From contig NZ_VOSS01000088.1 of NCBI RefSeq assembly GCF_007997035.1, forward strand, positions 1-47,751: 47,751 nucleotides of DNA, read 5' to 3'. This DNA comes from Ralstonia sp. TCR112 (GTDB taxonomy: Bacteria > Pseudomonadota > Gammaproteobacteria > Burkholderiales > Burkholderiaceae). Below the pieces are notes generated by a model. The model searched no databases. It saw only the letters and a list, made by a program, of their open reading frames with translations, and had not been told where the DNA came from. A program made the position numbers and the translations under genes. Every line of letters starts with the position of its first letter. Position 1 is the stretch's first letter. Shown here piece after piece: positions 17,783-27,509 of the stretch.

Positions 17783-18142
17783 TTGAACCTCGAAGCCTAT
17801 TTCCCCGTACTGTTGTTCATCGTTGTCGGCGTTGGCCTTGGCCTTGCTCTGATGACCATCGGCCGAGTTCTCGGTCCGAACAATCCCGATCCTGACAAGC
17901 TCTCGCCGTACGAGTGCGGCTTCGAAGCATTCGAAGACGCGCGCATGAAGTTCGACGTGCGCTATTACCTCATCGCCATCCTGTTCATCCTGTTCGATCT
18001 GGAGACCGCGTTCCTTTTCCCTTGGGGCGTGGCGCTGCGCGAGATCGGCTGGCCGGGATTCTTCGCGATGGGCGTGTTTCTTCTCGAGTTTCTCGTGGGC
18101 TTCGTCTACATCTGGAAAAAAGGCGCGCTCGATTGGGAGTGA
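17783..18142 (+). CDS. nuoA: NADH-quinone oxidoreductase subunit A
   Basis: 119 residues, a three-helix membrane subunit of complex I at the junction of the arms. The conserved loop [23 protein letters not shown] carries the Cys-containing motif that senses quinone-site conformational change. The start is TTG at 17783, with GGCGGG upstream; it gives the normal N-terminus. First gene of a 14-gene nuo cluster on one strand with gaps mostly under 30 bp. Confidence 0.95.
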   Translation: MNLEAYFPVLLFIVVGVGLGLALMTIGRVLGPNNPDPDKLSPYECGFEAFEDARMKFDVRYYLIAILFILFDLETAFLFPWGVALREIGWPGFFAMGVFLLEFLVGFVYIWKKGALDWE

Positions 18143-18148
18143 TGTGAA

Positions 18149-18631
18149 ATGGCGATCGAAGGCGTACTCAACGAAGGCTTTGTCACGACAACCGCTGACA
18201 AGCTGATCAACTGGACCCGTACTGGGTCCCTGTGGCCGATGACGTTCGGCCTGGCGTGCTGCGCGGTGGAAATGATGCACGCAGGCGCATCCCGTTACGA
18301 CCTGGACCGTTTCGGCGTGGTGTTCCGTCCGTCGCCGCGTCAGTCCGACGTGATGATCGTGGCCGGCACGCTGTGCAACAAGATGGCGCCGGCGCTGCGC
18401 AAGGTGTACGACCAGATGGCCGAGCCTCGCTGGGTCATCTCGATGGGTTCGTGCGCGAACGGCGGCGGCTACTACCACTACTCGTATTCTGTCGTTCGCG
18501 GCTGTGATCGCATCGTGCCGGTCGACGTGTACGTGCCCGGTTGCCCGCCGACGGCCGAAGCGCTGATCTACGGCATCATCCAGTTGCAGGCCAAGATCCG
18601 CCGCACCAACACCATTGCGCGCAAGGCCTGA
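18149..18631 (+). CDS. nuoB: NADH-quinone oxidoreductase subunit B
   Basis: 160 residues. It holds cluster N2, the last 4Fe-4S before ubiquinone. The tandem cysteines LACCAVEMM, then [15 protein letters not shown] and [11 protein letters not shown] provide the ligands in family order. Peripheral-arm subunit at the membrane interface. It starts 6 bp after nuoA and ends one base before nuoC. Confidence 0.97.
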   Translation: MAIEGVLNEGFVTTTADKLINWTRTGSLWPMTFGLACCAVEMMHAGASRYDLDRFGVVFRPSPRQSDVMIVAGTLCNKMAPALRKVYDQMAEPRWVISMGSCANGGGYYHYSYSVVRGCDRIVPVDVYVPGCPPTAEALIYGIIQLQAKIRRTNTIARKA

Positions 18632-18632
18632 C

Positions 18633-19235
18633 ATGACCGAGAAGCTTGCCACCCTGAAGGTCGCGCTGGAAAAGGCGCTGGGTAATCGCGTTCAAAGCCT
18701 GACCGAGTCGATCGGCGAACTCACTCTCGTAGTGAAGGCTGCCGATTACTACGACGTCATGCACACGCTGCGCGACGATGTCTCGCTCAAATTCGAGCAA
18801 CTGATCGACCTGTGTGGCGTCGATTATGCCGACTACGGCGACGGCGCCTGGAACGGCCCGCGTTTTGCCGCTGTGTCGCATCTGCTCTCGATCACGCACA
18901 ACTGGCGCGTTCGCGTGCGCGTGTTCGCGCCGGACGACGACCTGCCCGTGGTGTCGTCAGTGACCACGATCTGGAATTCCGCCGATTGGTACGAGCGGGA
19001 AGCCTTCGACTTGTACGGACTCGTTTTCGAAGGCCATCCGGATCTGCGCCGCATCCTGACCGACTACGGCTTCATTGGCCATCCGTTCCGCAAGGACTTC
19101 CCCGTGTCGGGTTACGTTGAAATGCGTTACGACCCGGTGCAGCGCCGTGTGGTGTATCAGCCGGTAACCATCGAGCCGCGCGAGATTACGCCGCGTGTGA
19201 TCCGCGAGGATCAATACGGTGGTCTGAAGCACTGA
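18633..19235 (+). CDS. nuoC: NADH-quinone oxidoreductase subunit C
   Basis: 200 residues; the 30-kDa subunit of the connecting module. Signature [22 protein letters not shown] (split here only by family wording) lies around residues 114-136, followed by [14 protein letters not shown]. In E. coli nuoC is fused with nuoD; here it is separate. Start is ATG 18633, one base after the nuoB stop (TGACATG). Confidence 0.96.
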   Translation: MTEKLATLKVALEKALGNRVQSLTESIGELTLVVKAADYYDVMHTLRDDVSLKFEQLIDLCGVDYADYGDGAWNGPRFAAVSHLLSITHNWRVRVRVFAPDDDLPVVSSVTTIWNSADWYEREAFDLYGLVFEGHPDLRRILTDYGFIGHPFRKDFPVSGYVEMRYDPVQRRVVYQPVTIEPREITPRVIREDQYGGLKH

Positions 19236-19248
19236 AGGGCGCCCGATC

Positions 19249-20502
19249 ATGGCAGATATCAAGAACTACACCCTGAACTTCGGTCCGCAACACCCGGCCG
19301 CACACGGCGTGCTACGCCTTGTGCTTGAGCTGGACGGCGAAGTCATTCAACGTGCCGACCCGCACATTGGTCTGCTGCATCGCGCGACGGAAAAGCTCGC
19401 CGAACAGAAGACCTGGATTCAAAGCGTGCCGTACATGGACCGTCTCGACTACGTGTCGATGATGGTCAACGAGCACGCCTACGTGATGGCAATCGAGCGC
19501 CTGCTGGGTCTCGAGGTGCCGCTGCGCGCCCAGTACATCCGCGTCATGTTCGACGAGATCACGCGGATCATGAACCATCTGATGTGGATCGGTTCGCACG
19601 CGCTGGACGTGGGCGCCATGGCGGTGTTCCTGTACGCCTTCCGCGAGCGCGAAGATCTGTTCGATATGTACGAGGCGGTGTCAGGCGCGCGCATGCACGC
19701 GGCCTACTACCGTCCGGGCGGCGTGTATCGCGACCTGCCCGATACCATGCCGCAATACAAGGCATCCAAGGTGCGCAACGAGAAGGCCTTGGCCGCCCTG
19801 AACGAAACGCGTTCGGGCTCGCTGCTGGACTTCATTGAAGACTTCACCAACCGCTTCCCGACGTACGTTGACGAATACGAAACGCTGCTAACCGACAACC
19901 GGATTTGGAAGCAGCGCCTGGTTGGCATCGGCGTGGTGAGCCCGGAGCGCGCACTGAACAAGGGCTTCTCCGGCGCGATGCTGCGCGGTTCGGGCATCGA
20001 ATGGGATGTGCGCAAGAAGCAGCCGTACGAGGTGTACGACCGCATCGATTTCGACATCCCGGTCGGCGTGAACGGCGATTGCTACGACCGTTATCTGGTG
20101 CGCGTGGAAGAAATGCGCCAGAGCAATCGCATCATTCGTCAGTGCATCGAATGGCTGCGCAAAAATCCAGGCCCGGTGATCACCGACAACCACAAGGTGG
20201 CGCCGCCGTCGCGCGTGGACATGAAGACCAACATGGAAGAGCTGATTCACCACTTCAAGCTCTTCACCGAAGGTATGCATGTGCCAGAAGGCGAGGCATA
20301 TGCCGCCGTTGAGCACCCGAAGGGCGAATTCGGCATCTATGCCATCTCCGACGGCGCCAACAAACCGTACCGCCTGAAGATCCGCGCCCCAGGCTTCGTT
20401 CATCTGGCCGCGCTCGACGAAATGGCGAAGGGTCACATGATCGCCGATGCGGTGACGATCATCGGTACGCAAGACATCGTGTTTGGCGAGATCGATCGCT
20501 GA
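19249..20502 (+). CDS. nuoD: NADH-quinone oxidoreductase subunit D
   Basis: 417 residues; the 49-kDa subunit that shapes the quinone pocket with NuoB and is related to the NiFe hydrogenase large subunit. The N-terminus has [20 protein letters not shown]; the C-terminus ends [12 protein letters not shown]. Conserved His and Tyr at the quinone site are expected in the first segment. Start is ATG 19249. A 115-bp gap follows before nuoE, the second largest within the cluster, holding no clear signal. Confidence 0.97.
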   Translation: MADIKNYTLNFGPQHPAAHGVLRLVLELDGEVIQRADPHIGLLHRATEKLAEQKTWIQSVPYMDRLDYVSMMVNEHAYVMAIERLLGLEVPLRAQYIRVMFDEITRIMNHLMWIGSHALDVGAMAVFLYAFREREDLFDMYEAVSGARMHAAYYRPGGVYRDLPDTMPQYKASKVRNEKALAALNETRSGSLLDFIEDFTNRFPTYVDEYETLLTDNRIWKQRLVGIGVVSPERALNKGFSGAMLRGSGIEWDVRKKQPYEVYDRIDFDIPVGVNGDCYDRYLVRVEEMRQSNRIIRQCIEWLRKNPGPVITDNHKVAPPSRVDMKTNMEELIHHFKLFTEGMHVPEGEAYAAVEHPKGEFGIYAISDGANKPYRLKIRAPGFVHLAALDEMAKGHMIADAVTIIGTQDIVFGEIDR

Positions 20503-20617
20503 ACCCGCAGGAAACAACGGTTTGACGCGCAGGCAAGCGCGGCTGTGAAACGAGGACGCACGCCGGGGTAAGGCAGTCAGGTAATACGCCCCGCGTCCCG
20601 CACCAATCGCAACGAAC

Positions 20618-21121
20618 ATGCTATCAGCAGAAGCTCTCAAGGAAATCGACCGGGCGGTCGCGAAATATCCCGCCGACCAGAAGCAGTCCGCCGTGATGGC
20701 GGCGCTGGCGGTCGCGCAGAGCGAGAAAGGCTGGGTCTCGCCCGAAGTCATGCAGTTCGTGGCCGAGTACCTCGAAATGCCGCCGGTGTGGGTCGAGGAA
20801 GTGGCGACGTTCTACAACATGTACGACACCAAGCCGGTCGGCCGATTCAAGCTGTCGGTGTGCACGAACTTGCCGTGCGCGCTGTCCGGCGGCGAACGTG
20901 CTGCCGACTACCTGAAGAAGAAGCTGGGCATCGGTTTCAACGAGACCACGGCCGACGGCAACTTCACGCTGAAGGAAGGCGAGTGCATGGGCGCGTGCGG
21001 TGATGCACCGGTCATGATCGTCAACAACACCCACATGTGCAGCTTCATGAGCAACGAGAAGCTCGACGCGCTGATCGCCGACCTCCAGTCGAAGGCGCCG
21101 ACCACCGGAGCAGGCAAGTAA
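20618..21121 (+). CDS. nuoE: NADH-quinone oxidoreductase subunit E
   Basis: 167 residues; the 24-kDa subunit with a thioredoxin-like fold holding 2Fe-2S cluster N1a. Ligands are CTNLPC (C-x4-C, about residue 86) and CMGAC (C-x3-C, about residue 127). Part of the NADH-oxidising module with NuoF and NuoG. The stop TAA touches the nuoF ATG directly, so translation is likely coupled. Confidence 0.96.
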   Translation: MLSAEALKEIDRAVAKYPADQKQSAVMAALAVAQSEKGWVSPEVMQFVAEYLEMPPVWVEEVATFYNMYDTKPVGRFKLSVCTNLPCALSGGERAADYLKKKLGIGFNETTADGNFTLKEGECMGACGDAPVMIVNNTHMCSFMSNEKLDALIADLQSKAPTTGAGK

Positions 21122-22417
21122 ATGACCTCCCTGCACGATCGACATATCCAGCCGTTGATTCTCGCCGGTCTGAACGGCGACAACTGGCACCTCGAAGATT
21201 ACGTCAAGCGTGGCGGCTATCAGCAGCTCAAACGCATCCTTACCGAGAAGATCACCCCCGAGCAAGTCATTGCCGACGTGAAAGCCTCGGGCCTCCGCGG
21301 CCGTGGCGGTGCAGGCTTCCCCACCGGCCTGAAGTGGAGCTTCATGCCGCGCCAGTTCCCGGGCCAGAAATACCTGGTCTGCAACACGGATGAAGGTGAG
21401 CCGGGCACGTTCAAGGATCGCGACATCATCCGTTACAACCCGCACGCGCTGATCGAAGGTATGGCCATCGGCGGCTACGCGATGGGCATTACCGTGGGGT
21501 ACAACTACATCCACGGCGAGATCTGGAACGAATACAAGATCTTCGAACAGGCACTGGAAGAGGCGCGCGCTGCGGGCTTCCTCGGTGACAACATCCTGGG
21601 CTCCGGCTTCAACTTTCAGCTGCATGCGCACCATGGCTATGGCGCGTACATCTGCGGTGAAGAGACCGCACTGCTCGAGTCGCTGGAAGGCAAGAAGGGC
21701 CAGCCGCGTTTCAAGCCGCCGTTCCCGGCGAGCTTTGGCCTGTACGGCAAGCCGACCACCATCAATAACACCGAAACCTTTGCCGCGGTGCCGTTCCTGC
21801 TGGCCATCGGTCCGGATAACTACTTGAAGATGGGCAAGCCGAACAACGGCGGCTCGAAGATCTTCTCTGTGTCTGGCGACGTGGAGCGTCCGGGCAACTA
21901 CGAGATTCCGCTCGGTACGCCGTTCTCCAAGCTGCTGGAGCTCGCCGGCGGCATGCGCGGTGGCAAGAAGCTTAAGGCTGTGATCCCGGGTGGATCGTCG
22001 GCGCCGGTGGTGCCGGCTGATCTGATGATGGCCTCCGACATGGACTACGACTCGATCGCCAAGGCGGGTTCGATGCTCGGCTCGGGCGCCGTCATCGTGA
22101 TGGACGAAACGCGCTGCATGGTGAAGTCGCTGCTGCGTCTGTCGTATTTCTATTACGAAGAGTCGTGCGGCCAGTGCACGCCGTGCCGTGAGGGCACCGG
22201 CTGGCTGTACCGCGTCGTCGATCGCATCGAGCACGGCAAGGGCCGCCAGGAAGATCTGGACCTGCTGAACAACGTGGCTGAAAACATCATGGGCCGGACC
22301 ATTTGCGCGCTCGGCGATGCCGCCGCGATGCCGGTCCGCGGCATGCTCAAGCACTACTGGGACGAGTTCGCGTATCACGTCGAACACAAGCAGTGCATGG
22401 TGCCCACCTACATTTAA
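21122..22417 (+). CDS. nuoF: NADH-quinone oxidoreductase subunit F
   Basis: 431 residues; binds NADH and FMN and holds 4Fe-4S cluster N3. FMN/NADH region [17 protein letters not shown] (about residues 60-76) and [17 protein letters not shown] (about 175-191) are intact. The Fe-S ligands are [11 protein letters not shown] (about 349) and the distant Cys in TICALGDAA (about 394). Start ATG immediately follows the nuoE stop. Confidence 0.97.
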   Translation: MTSLHDRHIQPLILAGLNGDNWHLEDYVKRGGYQQLKRILTEKITPEQVIADVKASGLRGRGGAGFPTGLKWSFMPRQFPGQKYLVCNTDEGEPGTFKDRDIIRYNPHALIEGMAIGGYAMGITVGYNYIHGEIWNEYKIFEQALEEARAAGFLGDNILGSGFNFQLHAHHGYGAYICGEETALLESLEGKKGQPRFKPPFPASFGLYGKPTTINNTETFAAVPFLLAIGPDNYLKMGKPNNGGSKIFSVSGDVERPGNYEIPLGTPFSKLLELAGGMRGGKKLKAVIPGGSSAPVVPADLMMASDMDYDSIAKAGSMLGSGAVIVMDETRCMVKSLLRLSYFYYEESCGQCTPCREGTGWLYRVVDRIEHGKGRQEDLDLLNNVAENIMGRTICALGDAAAMPVRGMLKHYWDEFAYHVEHKQCMVPTYI

Positions 22418-22429
22418 GCGTGGCAGAAC

Positions 22430-24781
22430 ATGGTTGAAATCGAAATCGATGGCAAGAAGGTCGAGGTTGCTGAAGGCAGCCTGGTGATGGAGGCGGCTCG
22501 CCAGACGGGCACCTACATTCCTCACTTCTGCTATCACCGCAAACTGTCTGTCGCGGCTAACTGCCGGATGTGCCTGGTCGAGGTCGAGAAGGCGCCCAAG
22601 GCGCTGCCGGCCTGCGCCACGCCCGTCACCGCGGGCATGAAGGTCTTCACGAATTCCGAGAAGGCGGTGAAGGCGCAGAAGTCCGTGATGGAGTTCCTGC
22701 TGATCAACCACCCGCTGGATTGCCCGATCTGCGATCAGGGCGGCGAGTGCCAGTTGCAGGACTTGGCTGTGGGTTACGGCAAGTCTGAATCGCGCTACCA
22801 GGAAGAAAAGCGTGTGGTGTTCCACAAGAATGTGGGCCCGCTGATCTCCATGGAAGAGATGACGCGCTGCATTCACTGCACGCGCTGCGTCCGTTTCGGT
22901 CAGGAAATTGCCGGCGTGATGGAACTGGGCATGCTCAATCGCGGCGAGCATTCCGAGATCACGACGTTTGTCGGTCAGACTGTTGACTCCGAGTTGTCGG
23001 GCAACATGATCGACCTGTGCCCCGTTGGCGCGCTGACCAGCAAGCCGTTCCGCTATTCGGCCCGTACGTGGGAACTGGCACGCCGCAAGTCGGTGTCGCC
23101 GCACGATGGCCTGGGCGCCAACGTGATCGTCCAGACAAAGAATCAGCGCGTGATGCGCGTTCTGCCGCTGGACAACGAAGCCATCAACGAATGCTGGCTG
23201 TCTGACAAGGACCGCTTCGCCTATGAAGGCGTGAACAGCGACGACCGCCTGACCCAGCCGATGCTCAAGCAAGGCGGTCAGTGGAACGCGGTCGACTGGA
23301 CCACCGCGCTGGAATACGTGGCCAACGGCCTCAATGAGATCAAGCGTGATCACGGTGCCGAGCAGATCGGTGCACTGGCAAGCCCGCACAGCACGCTGGA
23401 AGAACTCTTCCTGTTGCAAAAGCTGGTGCGCGGCATTGGCAGCGACAACGTCGATTTCCGTCTGCGTCAGTCCGATTTCTCGGTCAAGCCGACGGGCGCT
23501 CCGTGGCTCGGCATGCCGATCGCCGACGTGTCGCTGCTGCAGCGTACGCTGATCGTAGGCTCTTTCTTGCGCAAGGATCACCCGCTGCTGGCCGCGCGTC
23601 TGCGTCAGGCAGGCAAGAAGGGTGCGCAACTGAGCGTGATTGGCGCAGGTGGCGAAGATTTGCTGATGCCTGCTACGCAGTTGCTGGGCGCGCCGTCGCA
23701 ATGGCTGTCGCTGCTGTCGCAAGTTGCGGTGGCGGTGGCGGCTGCCAACAACGTTGCCCGCCCGGGTGGCACCGATAGCATCGAAGCCGGTGACGTTGCG
23801 AAGCGCATCGCTGCAAGCCTGGCGTCGGGAGAACGTAAGGCTGTGTTCCTCGGTAACGCTGCTGTGGCGCATCCGCAGTTCTCGCAACTGCATGCGCTGG
23901 CCCAGTGGGTGGCGCAGCAGACCGGCGCGACGCTGGGTTTCCTGACGGAAGCGGCCAACACCGTGGGCGGCTACATTGCCGGTGCGTTGCCGCAAGGCAA
24001 TGGTCTGGACGCCGCCGCCATGCTGGCGCAACCGCGTCGCGCTTACGTGCTGCTGGGCGCTGAGCCGGAATTCGATACTGCGAACCCCGTGCAGGCCCGT
24101 GCCGCACTGGACCAGGCTGACACCGTGATCGTGCTCGCTCCGTTTGCTTCCCGCGCTGCACTCGAGTACGCAGATGTGCTGCTGCCGACGGCTCCGTTCA
24201 CGGAAACCTCGGGCACGTTCATCAACTGCGAAGGCCTGCCACAAAGCTTCAACGGCGTTGTGCGCGGCCTGGGCGATTCGCGTCCCGCCTGGAAGGTTCT
24301 GCGCGTGCTGGGCAACCTGCTGAACGTCCCGGGCTTCGAATACGACAGCTCGGAAGTGGTGCGCGACGAGGTGCTGGCCAAGCCGGTCAGCGAGCGTTTG
24401 TCGAACGCGACGACCGCACAGACCGCCGCGCCTGCTGCCGCTGCGGCAGGCATCGAACGTCTGGCCGATGTGCCGATCTACCACGCCGACCCGATCGTGC
24501 GTCGTGCGGGCTCCCTGCAACTGACGGCTGCAGCACGCGCCGCAGTGCGCGCTGGCGTGCCGGCAGATCTCTATGCACAGCTGGGCCTGGTCAACGGTGA
24601 TGCCGTGCGCGTGACGCAAGGGCAGACCAGTGTGGTGCTGCCGGCAGTGCTGGACAAGTCGCTGGCTTCCGGCGTGATCCGTGTGCCCGCGGCGACCGAG
24701 GCGTCGGCGCAGCTGGGTGCCATGTTCGGTGCGGTAAGCGTTGAGAAGGTTGAATCGTCCGCGCTGGCGGCTACGGTGTAA
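22430..24781 (+). CDS. nuoG: NADH-quinone oxidoreductase subunit G
   Basis: 783 residues; the large Fe-S subunit that wires electrons from NuoF. An N-terminal 2Fe-2S ferredoxin domain ([15 protein letters not shown], then CATPV) is followed by [18 protein letters not shown] (with the His-Cys3 N5 site) and [11 protein letters not shown] with LCPVGAL (N4). The rest is a molybdopterin-oxidoreductase-like domain without cofactor function. The C-terminal part (about 660-780) is Ala-rich and less conserved. Confidence 0.96.
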   Translation: MVEIEIDGKKVEVAEGSLVMEAARQTGTYIPHFCYHRKLSVAANCRMCLVEVEKAPKALPACATPVTAGMKVFTNSEKAVKAQKSVMEFLLINHPLDCPICDQGGECQLQDLAVGYGKSESRYQEEKRVVFHKNVGPLISMEEMTRCIHCTRCVRFGQEIAGVMELGMLNRGEHSEITTFVGQTVDSELSGNMIDLCPVGALTSKPFRYSARTWELARRKSVSPHDGLGANVIVQTKNQRVMRVLPLDNEAINECWLSDKDRFAYEGVNSDDRLTQPMLKQGGQWNAVDWTTALEYVANGLNEIKRDHGAEQIGALASPHSTLEELFLLQKLVRGIGSDNVDFRLRQSDFSVKPTGAPWLGMPIADVSLLQRTLIVGSFLRKDHPLLAARLRQAGKKGAQLSVIGAGGEDLLMPATQLLGAPSQWLSLLSQVAVAVAAANNVARPGGTDSIEAGDVAKRIAASLASGERKAVFLGNAAVAHPQFSQLHALAQWVAQQTGATLGFLTEAANTVGGYIAGALPQGNGLDAAAMLAQPRRAYVLLGAEPEFDTANPVQARAALDQADTVIVLAPFASRAALEYADVLLPTAPFTETSGTFINCEGLPQSFNGVVRGLGDSRPAWKVLRVLGNLLNVPGFEYDSSEVVRDEVLAKPVSERLSNATTAQTAAPAAAAAGIERLADVPIYHADPIVRRAGSLQLTAAARAAVRAGVPADLYAQLGLVNGDAVRVTQGQTSVVLPAVLDKSLASGVIRVPAATEASAQLGAMFGAVSVEKVESSALAATV

Positions 24782-24789
24782 GGGTCAAC

Positions 24790-25854
24790 ATGATCGAGTC
24801 GATTACTTCTTTCGGTACCGCCACCTTCGGTGGGTGGTGGCCGCTGATCTGGACGCTAGTCCGTGCGGTCTGCATCATTCTGCCGCTGCTGCTGTGCGTG
24901 GCTTACCTGATCCTGTGGGAGCGCAAGCTCATCGGCTGGATGCACGTGCGTCTGGGCCCGAACCGTGTGGGCCCGATGGGCCTGCTGCAGCCGATTGCCG
25001 ACGTGCTGAAGCTGCTACTCAAGGAAGTCATGGTGCCGAGCGCTGTCAGCCGTGGCATGTACATCATTGCGCCGCTGATGGTGCTGATGCCCGCTGTTGC
25101 GATCTGGGCGGTGATTCCGTTCCAGGCCGAGGCGATGGTGTCGAACATCAACGCCGGCCTGCTGTACGTGATGGCGATCAGCTCTGTAGGCGTGTACGGC
25201 GTGATTCTGGCGGGCTGGGCTTCGAACTCGAAGTACGCGTTCCTCGGTGCGATGCGTGCCTCGGCACAGATGATTTCGTACGAAATCGCGATGGGCTTCG
25301 CGCTTGTGACGGTGCTGATGGTGACGGGCAGCCTGAACCTGTCGGACATCGTCAACTCGCAGAACCGCGGTTTCTTTGCAGGTCACGGTATCAACATCCT
25401 GTCGTGGAACTGGCTGCCGCTGCTGCCGATGTTCGGCGTCTACTTCATCTCGGGTGTGGCTGAAACGAACCGCCACCCGTTCGATGTGGTGGAAGGCGAA
25501 TCCGAAATCGTGGCCGGCCACATGATTGAGTACTCGGGCATGGCGTTCGCGCTGTTCTTCCTGGCCGAGTACATCAACATGATCGTGATCTCGGCGCTGA
25601 CCGCAACGCTGTTCCTGGGCGGCTGGGCGTCGCCGATCGACGCACCGGTGCTGAACTGGATTCCGGGCTTCTTCTGGCTGCTGATCAAGGTTTTCCTGCT
25701 GCTGTCGGTCTTCATCTGGCTGCGCGCATCGTTCCCGCGTTATCGCTACGACCAGATCATGCGCCTGGGCTGGAAGATCTTCATTCCGCTCACCGTGGGC
25801 TGGCTTGTCGTCGTCGCCATCTGGTTGGTGTCGCCGTGGAACATCTGGAAGTAA
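24790..25854 (+). CDS. nuoH: NADH-quinone oxidoreductase subunit H
   Basis: 354 residues, eight or nine membrane helices; forms the ubiquinone entry tunnel and the first half-channel. [20 protein letters not shown] (about 37-56) and the acidic loop [19 protein letters not shown] (about 222-240) are the conserved signatures. Start is ATG 24790, 8 bp after nuoG. Confidence 0.97.
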   Translation: MIESITSFGTATFGGWWPLIWTLVRAVCIILPLLLCVAYLILWERKLIGWMHVRLGPNRVGPMGLLQPIADVLKLLLKEVMVPSAVSRGMYIIAPLMVLMPAVAIWAVIPFQAEAMVSNINAGLLYVMAISSVGVYGVILAGWASNSKYAFLGAMRASAQMISYEIAMGFALVTVLMVTGSLNLSDIVNSQNRGFFAGHGINILSWNWLPLLPMFGVYFISGVAETNRHPFDVVEGESEIVAGHMIEYSGMAFALFFLAEYINMIVISALTATLFLGGWASPIDAPVLNWIPGFFWLLIKVFLLLSVFIWLRASFPRYRYDQIMRLGWKIFIPLTVGWLVVVAIWLVSPWNIWK

Positions 25855-25874
25855 CGGGACAATAGGAAGGCACC

Positions 25875-26366
25875 ATGTTGCTTGCCATCAAGGAATTCTT
25901 TAACAGCCTGCTCCTGAAGGAACTCTTCAAGGGCCTGGCGCTGACTGGGCGCTACCTGTTTGCGCGCAAGATCACTGTTCTCTTTCCGGAAGAGAAGACG
26001 CCGCTGTCGCCGCGTTTCCGCGGTCTGCATGCACTGCGTCGCTATCCGAACGGCGAAGAACGCTGCATCGCTTGCAAACTGTGCGAAGCCGTGTGCCCAG
26101 CCCTGGCCATCACGATCGAGTCGGATCAGCGCGACGACGGCACCCGCCGCACCACGCGCTATGACATCGACCTGACCAAATGCATTTTCTGCGGCTTCTG
26201 TGAAGAGGCTTGCCCGGTGGACGCCATCGTCGAGACGCACATCCTGGAATACCACGGTGAAAAGCGCGGCGACCTGTATTTCACCAAGGACATGCTGCTG
26301 GCCGTGGGTGATCGCTTCGAGCCGGAAATTGCGGCCAACAAGGCGGCCGACGCAAAGTACCGCTGA
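25875..26366 (+). CDS. nuoI: NADH-quinone oxidoreductase subunit I
   Basis: 163 residues. It carries clusters N6a and N6b in two ferredoxin-type motifs: [12 protein letters not shown] (about residue 61) and [12 protein letters not shown] (about residue 104). It passes electrons to N2 in NuoB. An amphipathic N-terminal helix (residues 1-35) lies along the membrane. ATG 25875 has AGGAAGG upstream. The 152-bp gap that follows is the largest inside the cluster. Confidence 0.97.
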   Translation: MLLAIKEFFNSLLLKELFKGLALTGRYLFARKITVLFPEEKTPLSPRFRGLHALRRYPNGEERCIACKLCEAVCPALAITIESDQRDDGTRRTTRYDIDLTKCIFCGFCEEACPVDAIVETHILEYHGEKRGDLYFTKDMLLAVGDRFEPEIAANKAADAKYR

Positions 26367-26430
26367 TTCAAGACGTCCGCCGTGCAGTTGGAGTTGGCGG
26401 GCGTTGCAGTTGACATCCCGGTTGGACAAC

Positions 26431-26445
26431 GGCTCTTCGAGAGCC
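26431..26445 (+). repeat. Hairpin in the nuoI-nuoJ gap
   Basis: GGCTCT-TCG-AGAGCC, a 6-bp stem flanked by GGTTGG (26420-26425) and CCAACC (26444-26449) that could form a competing stem. It lies in the 152-bp spacer that divides the hydrophilic-arm genes from nuoJKLMN. No T-tract follows, so it is more likely an mRNA processing or stabilising stem than a terminator. Confidence 0.4.
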
Positions 26446-26518
26446 AACCAGTTGCGGTGGCGTCAGGCCATCGCGGCTTCGGACAAGCGCGTGCCGCAAA
26501 ACGGCCCGTGCCAGGATC

Positions 26519-27151
26519 ATGGAAATCACGACGATCATCTTCTACTGTTTCGCGCTCGTGCTGGTGCTCGCAGCGCTGAAGGTCATCACCGCGAAGAACC
26601 CGGTGCACGCGGCGCTGTTCCTCGTGCTCTCGTTCTTCACCGCGGCGGCGATCTGGATGCTGCTCAAGGCGGAGTTCCTCGCCATCACGCTGGTGCTGGT
26701 CTACGTTGGGGCAGTGATGGTGCTGTTCCTGTTCGTGGTGATGATGATCGATATCGACATCGAACACCTGCGACGCGATTTCTGGACCTATGTGCCGATG
26801 GCAGCCTTCGTCGGCGTGGTCATCATCCTGGAAATGGCGGTCGTCTTGACCAAGACCTTCATGGGCCGCGTGCAGCCCGTGCAGGAGCTGCCGAAGGGCT
26901 TTACCGGCCCGAACACGCAAGCGCTCGGGAAGCTCATCTACACCGATTACATCTATGCCTTTGAAGTGGCCGGCGCGGTGCTGCTGCTGGCGATTGTCGC
27001 CGCCGTGGCCCTGACCGCTCGCCGTCGCAAGGACACCAAGGCACAGAACGTGTCCGATCAAATCCGCGTGAAGCGCAAGGACCGCGTGCGTCTGGTCTCG
27101 ATGCCGGCGGAAAAGTCGGCTGGCGCAGCTTCAGCTGAATCCAAGAGCTGA
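26519..27151 (+). CDS. nuoJ: NADH-quinone oxidoreductase subunit J
   Basis: 210 residues, five membrane helices in the proton-pumping arm. The third helix contains the conserved [19 protein letters not shown] pattern with its pi-bulge. The C-terminal tail (about 165-210) is basic and Ala/Ser-rich, longer than in E. coli. Start is ATG 26519, with CCAGGA upstream. Confidence 0.95.
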   Translation: MEITTIIFYCFALVLVLAALKVITAKNPVHAALFLVLSFFTAAAIWMLLKAEFLAITLVLVYVGAVMVLFLFVVMMIDIDIEHLRRDFWTYVPMAAFVGVVIILEMAVVLTKTFMGRVQPVQELPKGFTGPNTQALGKLIYTDYIYAFEVAGAVLLLAIVAAVALTARRRKDTKAQNVSDQIRVKRKDRVRLVSMPAEKSAGAASAESKS

Positions 27152-27168
27152 GCCCCGGGAGAACCCAT

Positions 27169-27480
27169 ATGTCTTCGCTATCCCTTGCCCATTACCTCGT
27201 GCTCGGCGCGGTGCTGTTTGCCATCAGCATCGTCGGCATCTTCCTGAACCGCAAGAACGTCATCGTGCTGCTGATGGCGATCGAACTGATGCTGCTGGCG
27301 GTCAACCTGAACTTCGTCGCGTTCTCCCACTACTTGGGCGATCTGGCGGGGCAGGTGTTCGTGTTTTTCATCCTGACGGTGGCCGCGGCGGAATCCGCGA
27401 TTGGTCTCGCCATCCTGGTGGTGCTGTTCCGTAATCTGGACACCATCAACGTCGACGATCTGGACAGCCTCAAGGGCTGA
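27169..27480 (+). CDS. nuoK: NADH-quinone oxidoreductase subunit K
   Basis: 103 residues, three helices, homologous to Mrp antiporter subunit C (MnhC). Two buried glutamates needed for pumping are seen in [14 protein letters not shown] and in [17 protein letters not shown]. Start is ATG 27169 (GGGAGA upstream), giving [10 protein letters not shown]. Confidence 0.96.
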   Translation: MSSLSLAHYLVLGAVLFAISIVGIFLNRKNVIVLLMAIELMLLAVNLNFVAFSHYLGDLAGQVFVFFILTVAAAESAIGLAILVVLFRNLDTINVDDLDSLKG

Positions 27481-27509
27481 CCTCCGCATCCACCTATAAG
27501 AAGCGTTCC

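Noticed and set aside
20624-24619. A 1331-codon open frame on the minus strand across nuoE, nuoF and nuoG
   Set aside because: It mirrors well-identified nuo genes, is very rich in Arg, His and Gln, and shows no domain-like sequence. High GC content makes long antisense frames common.
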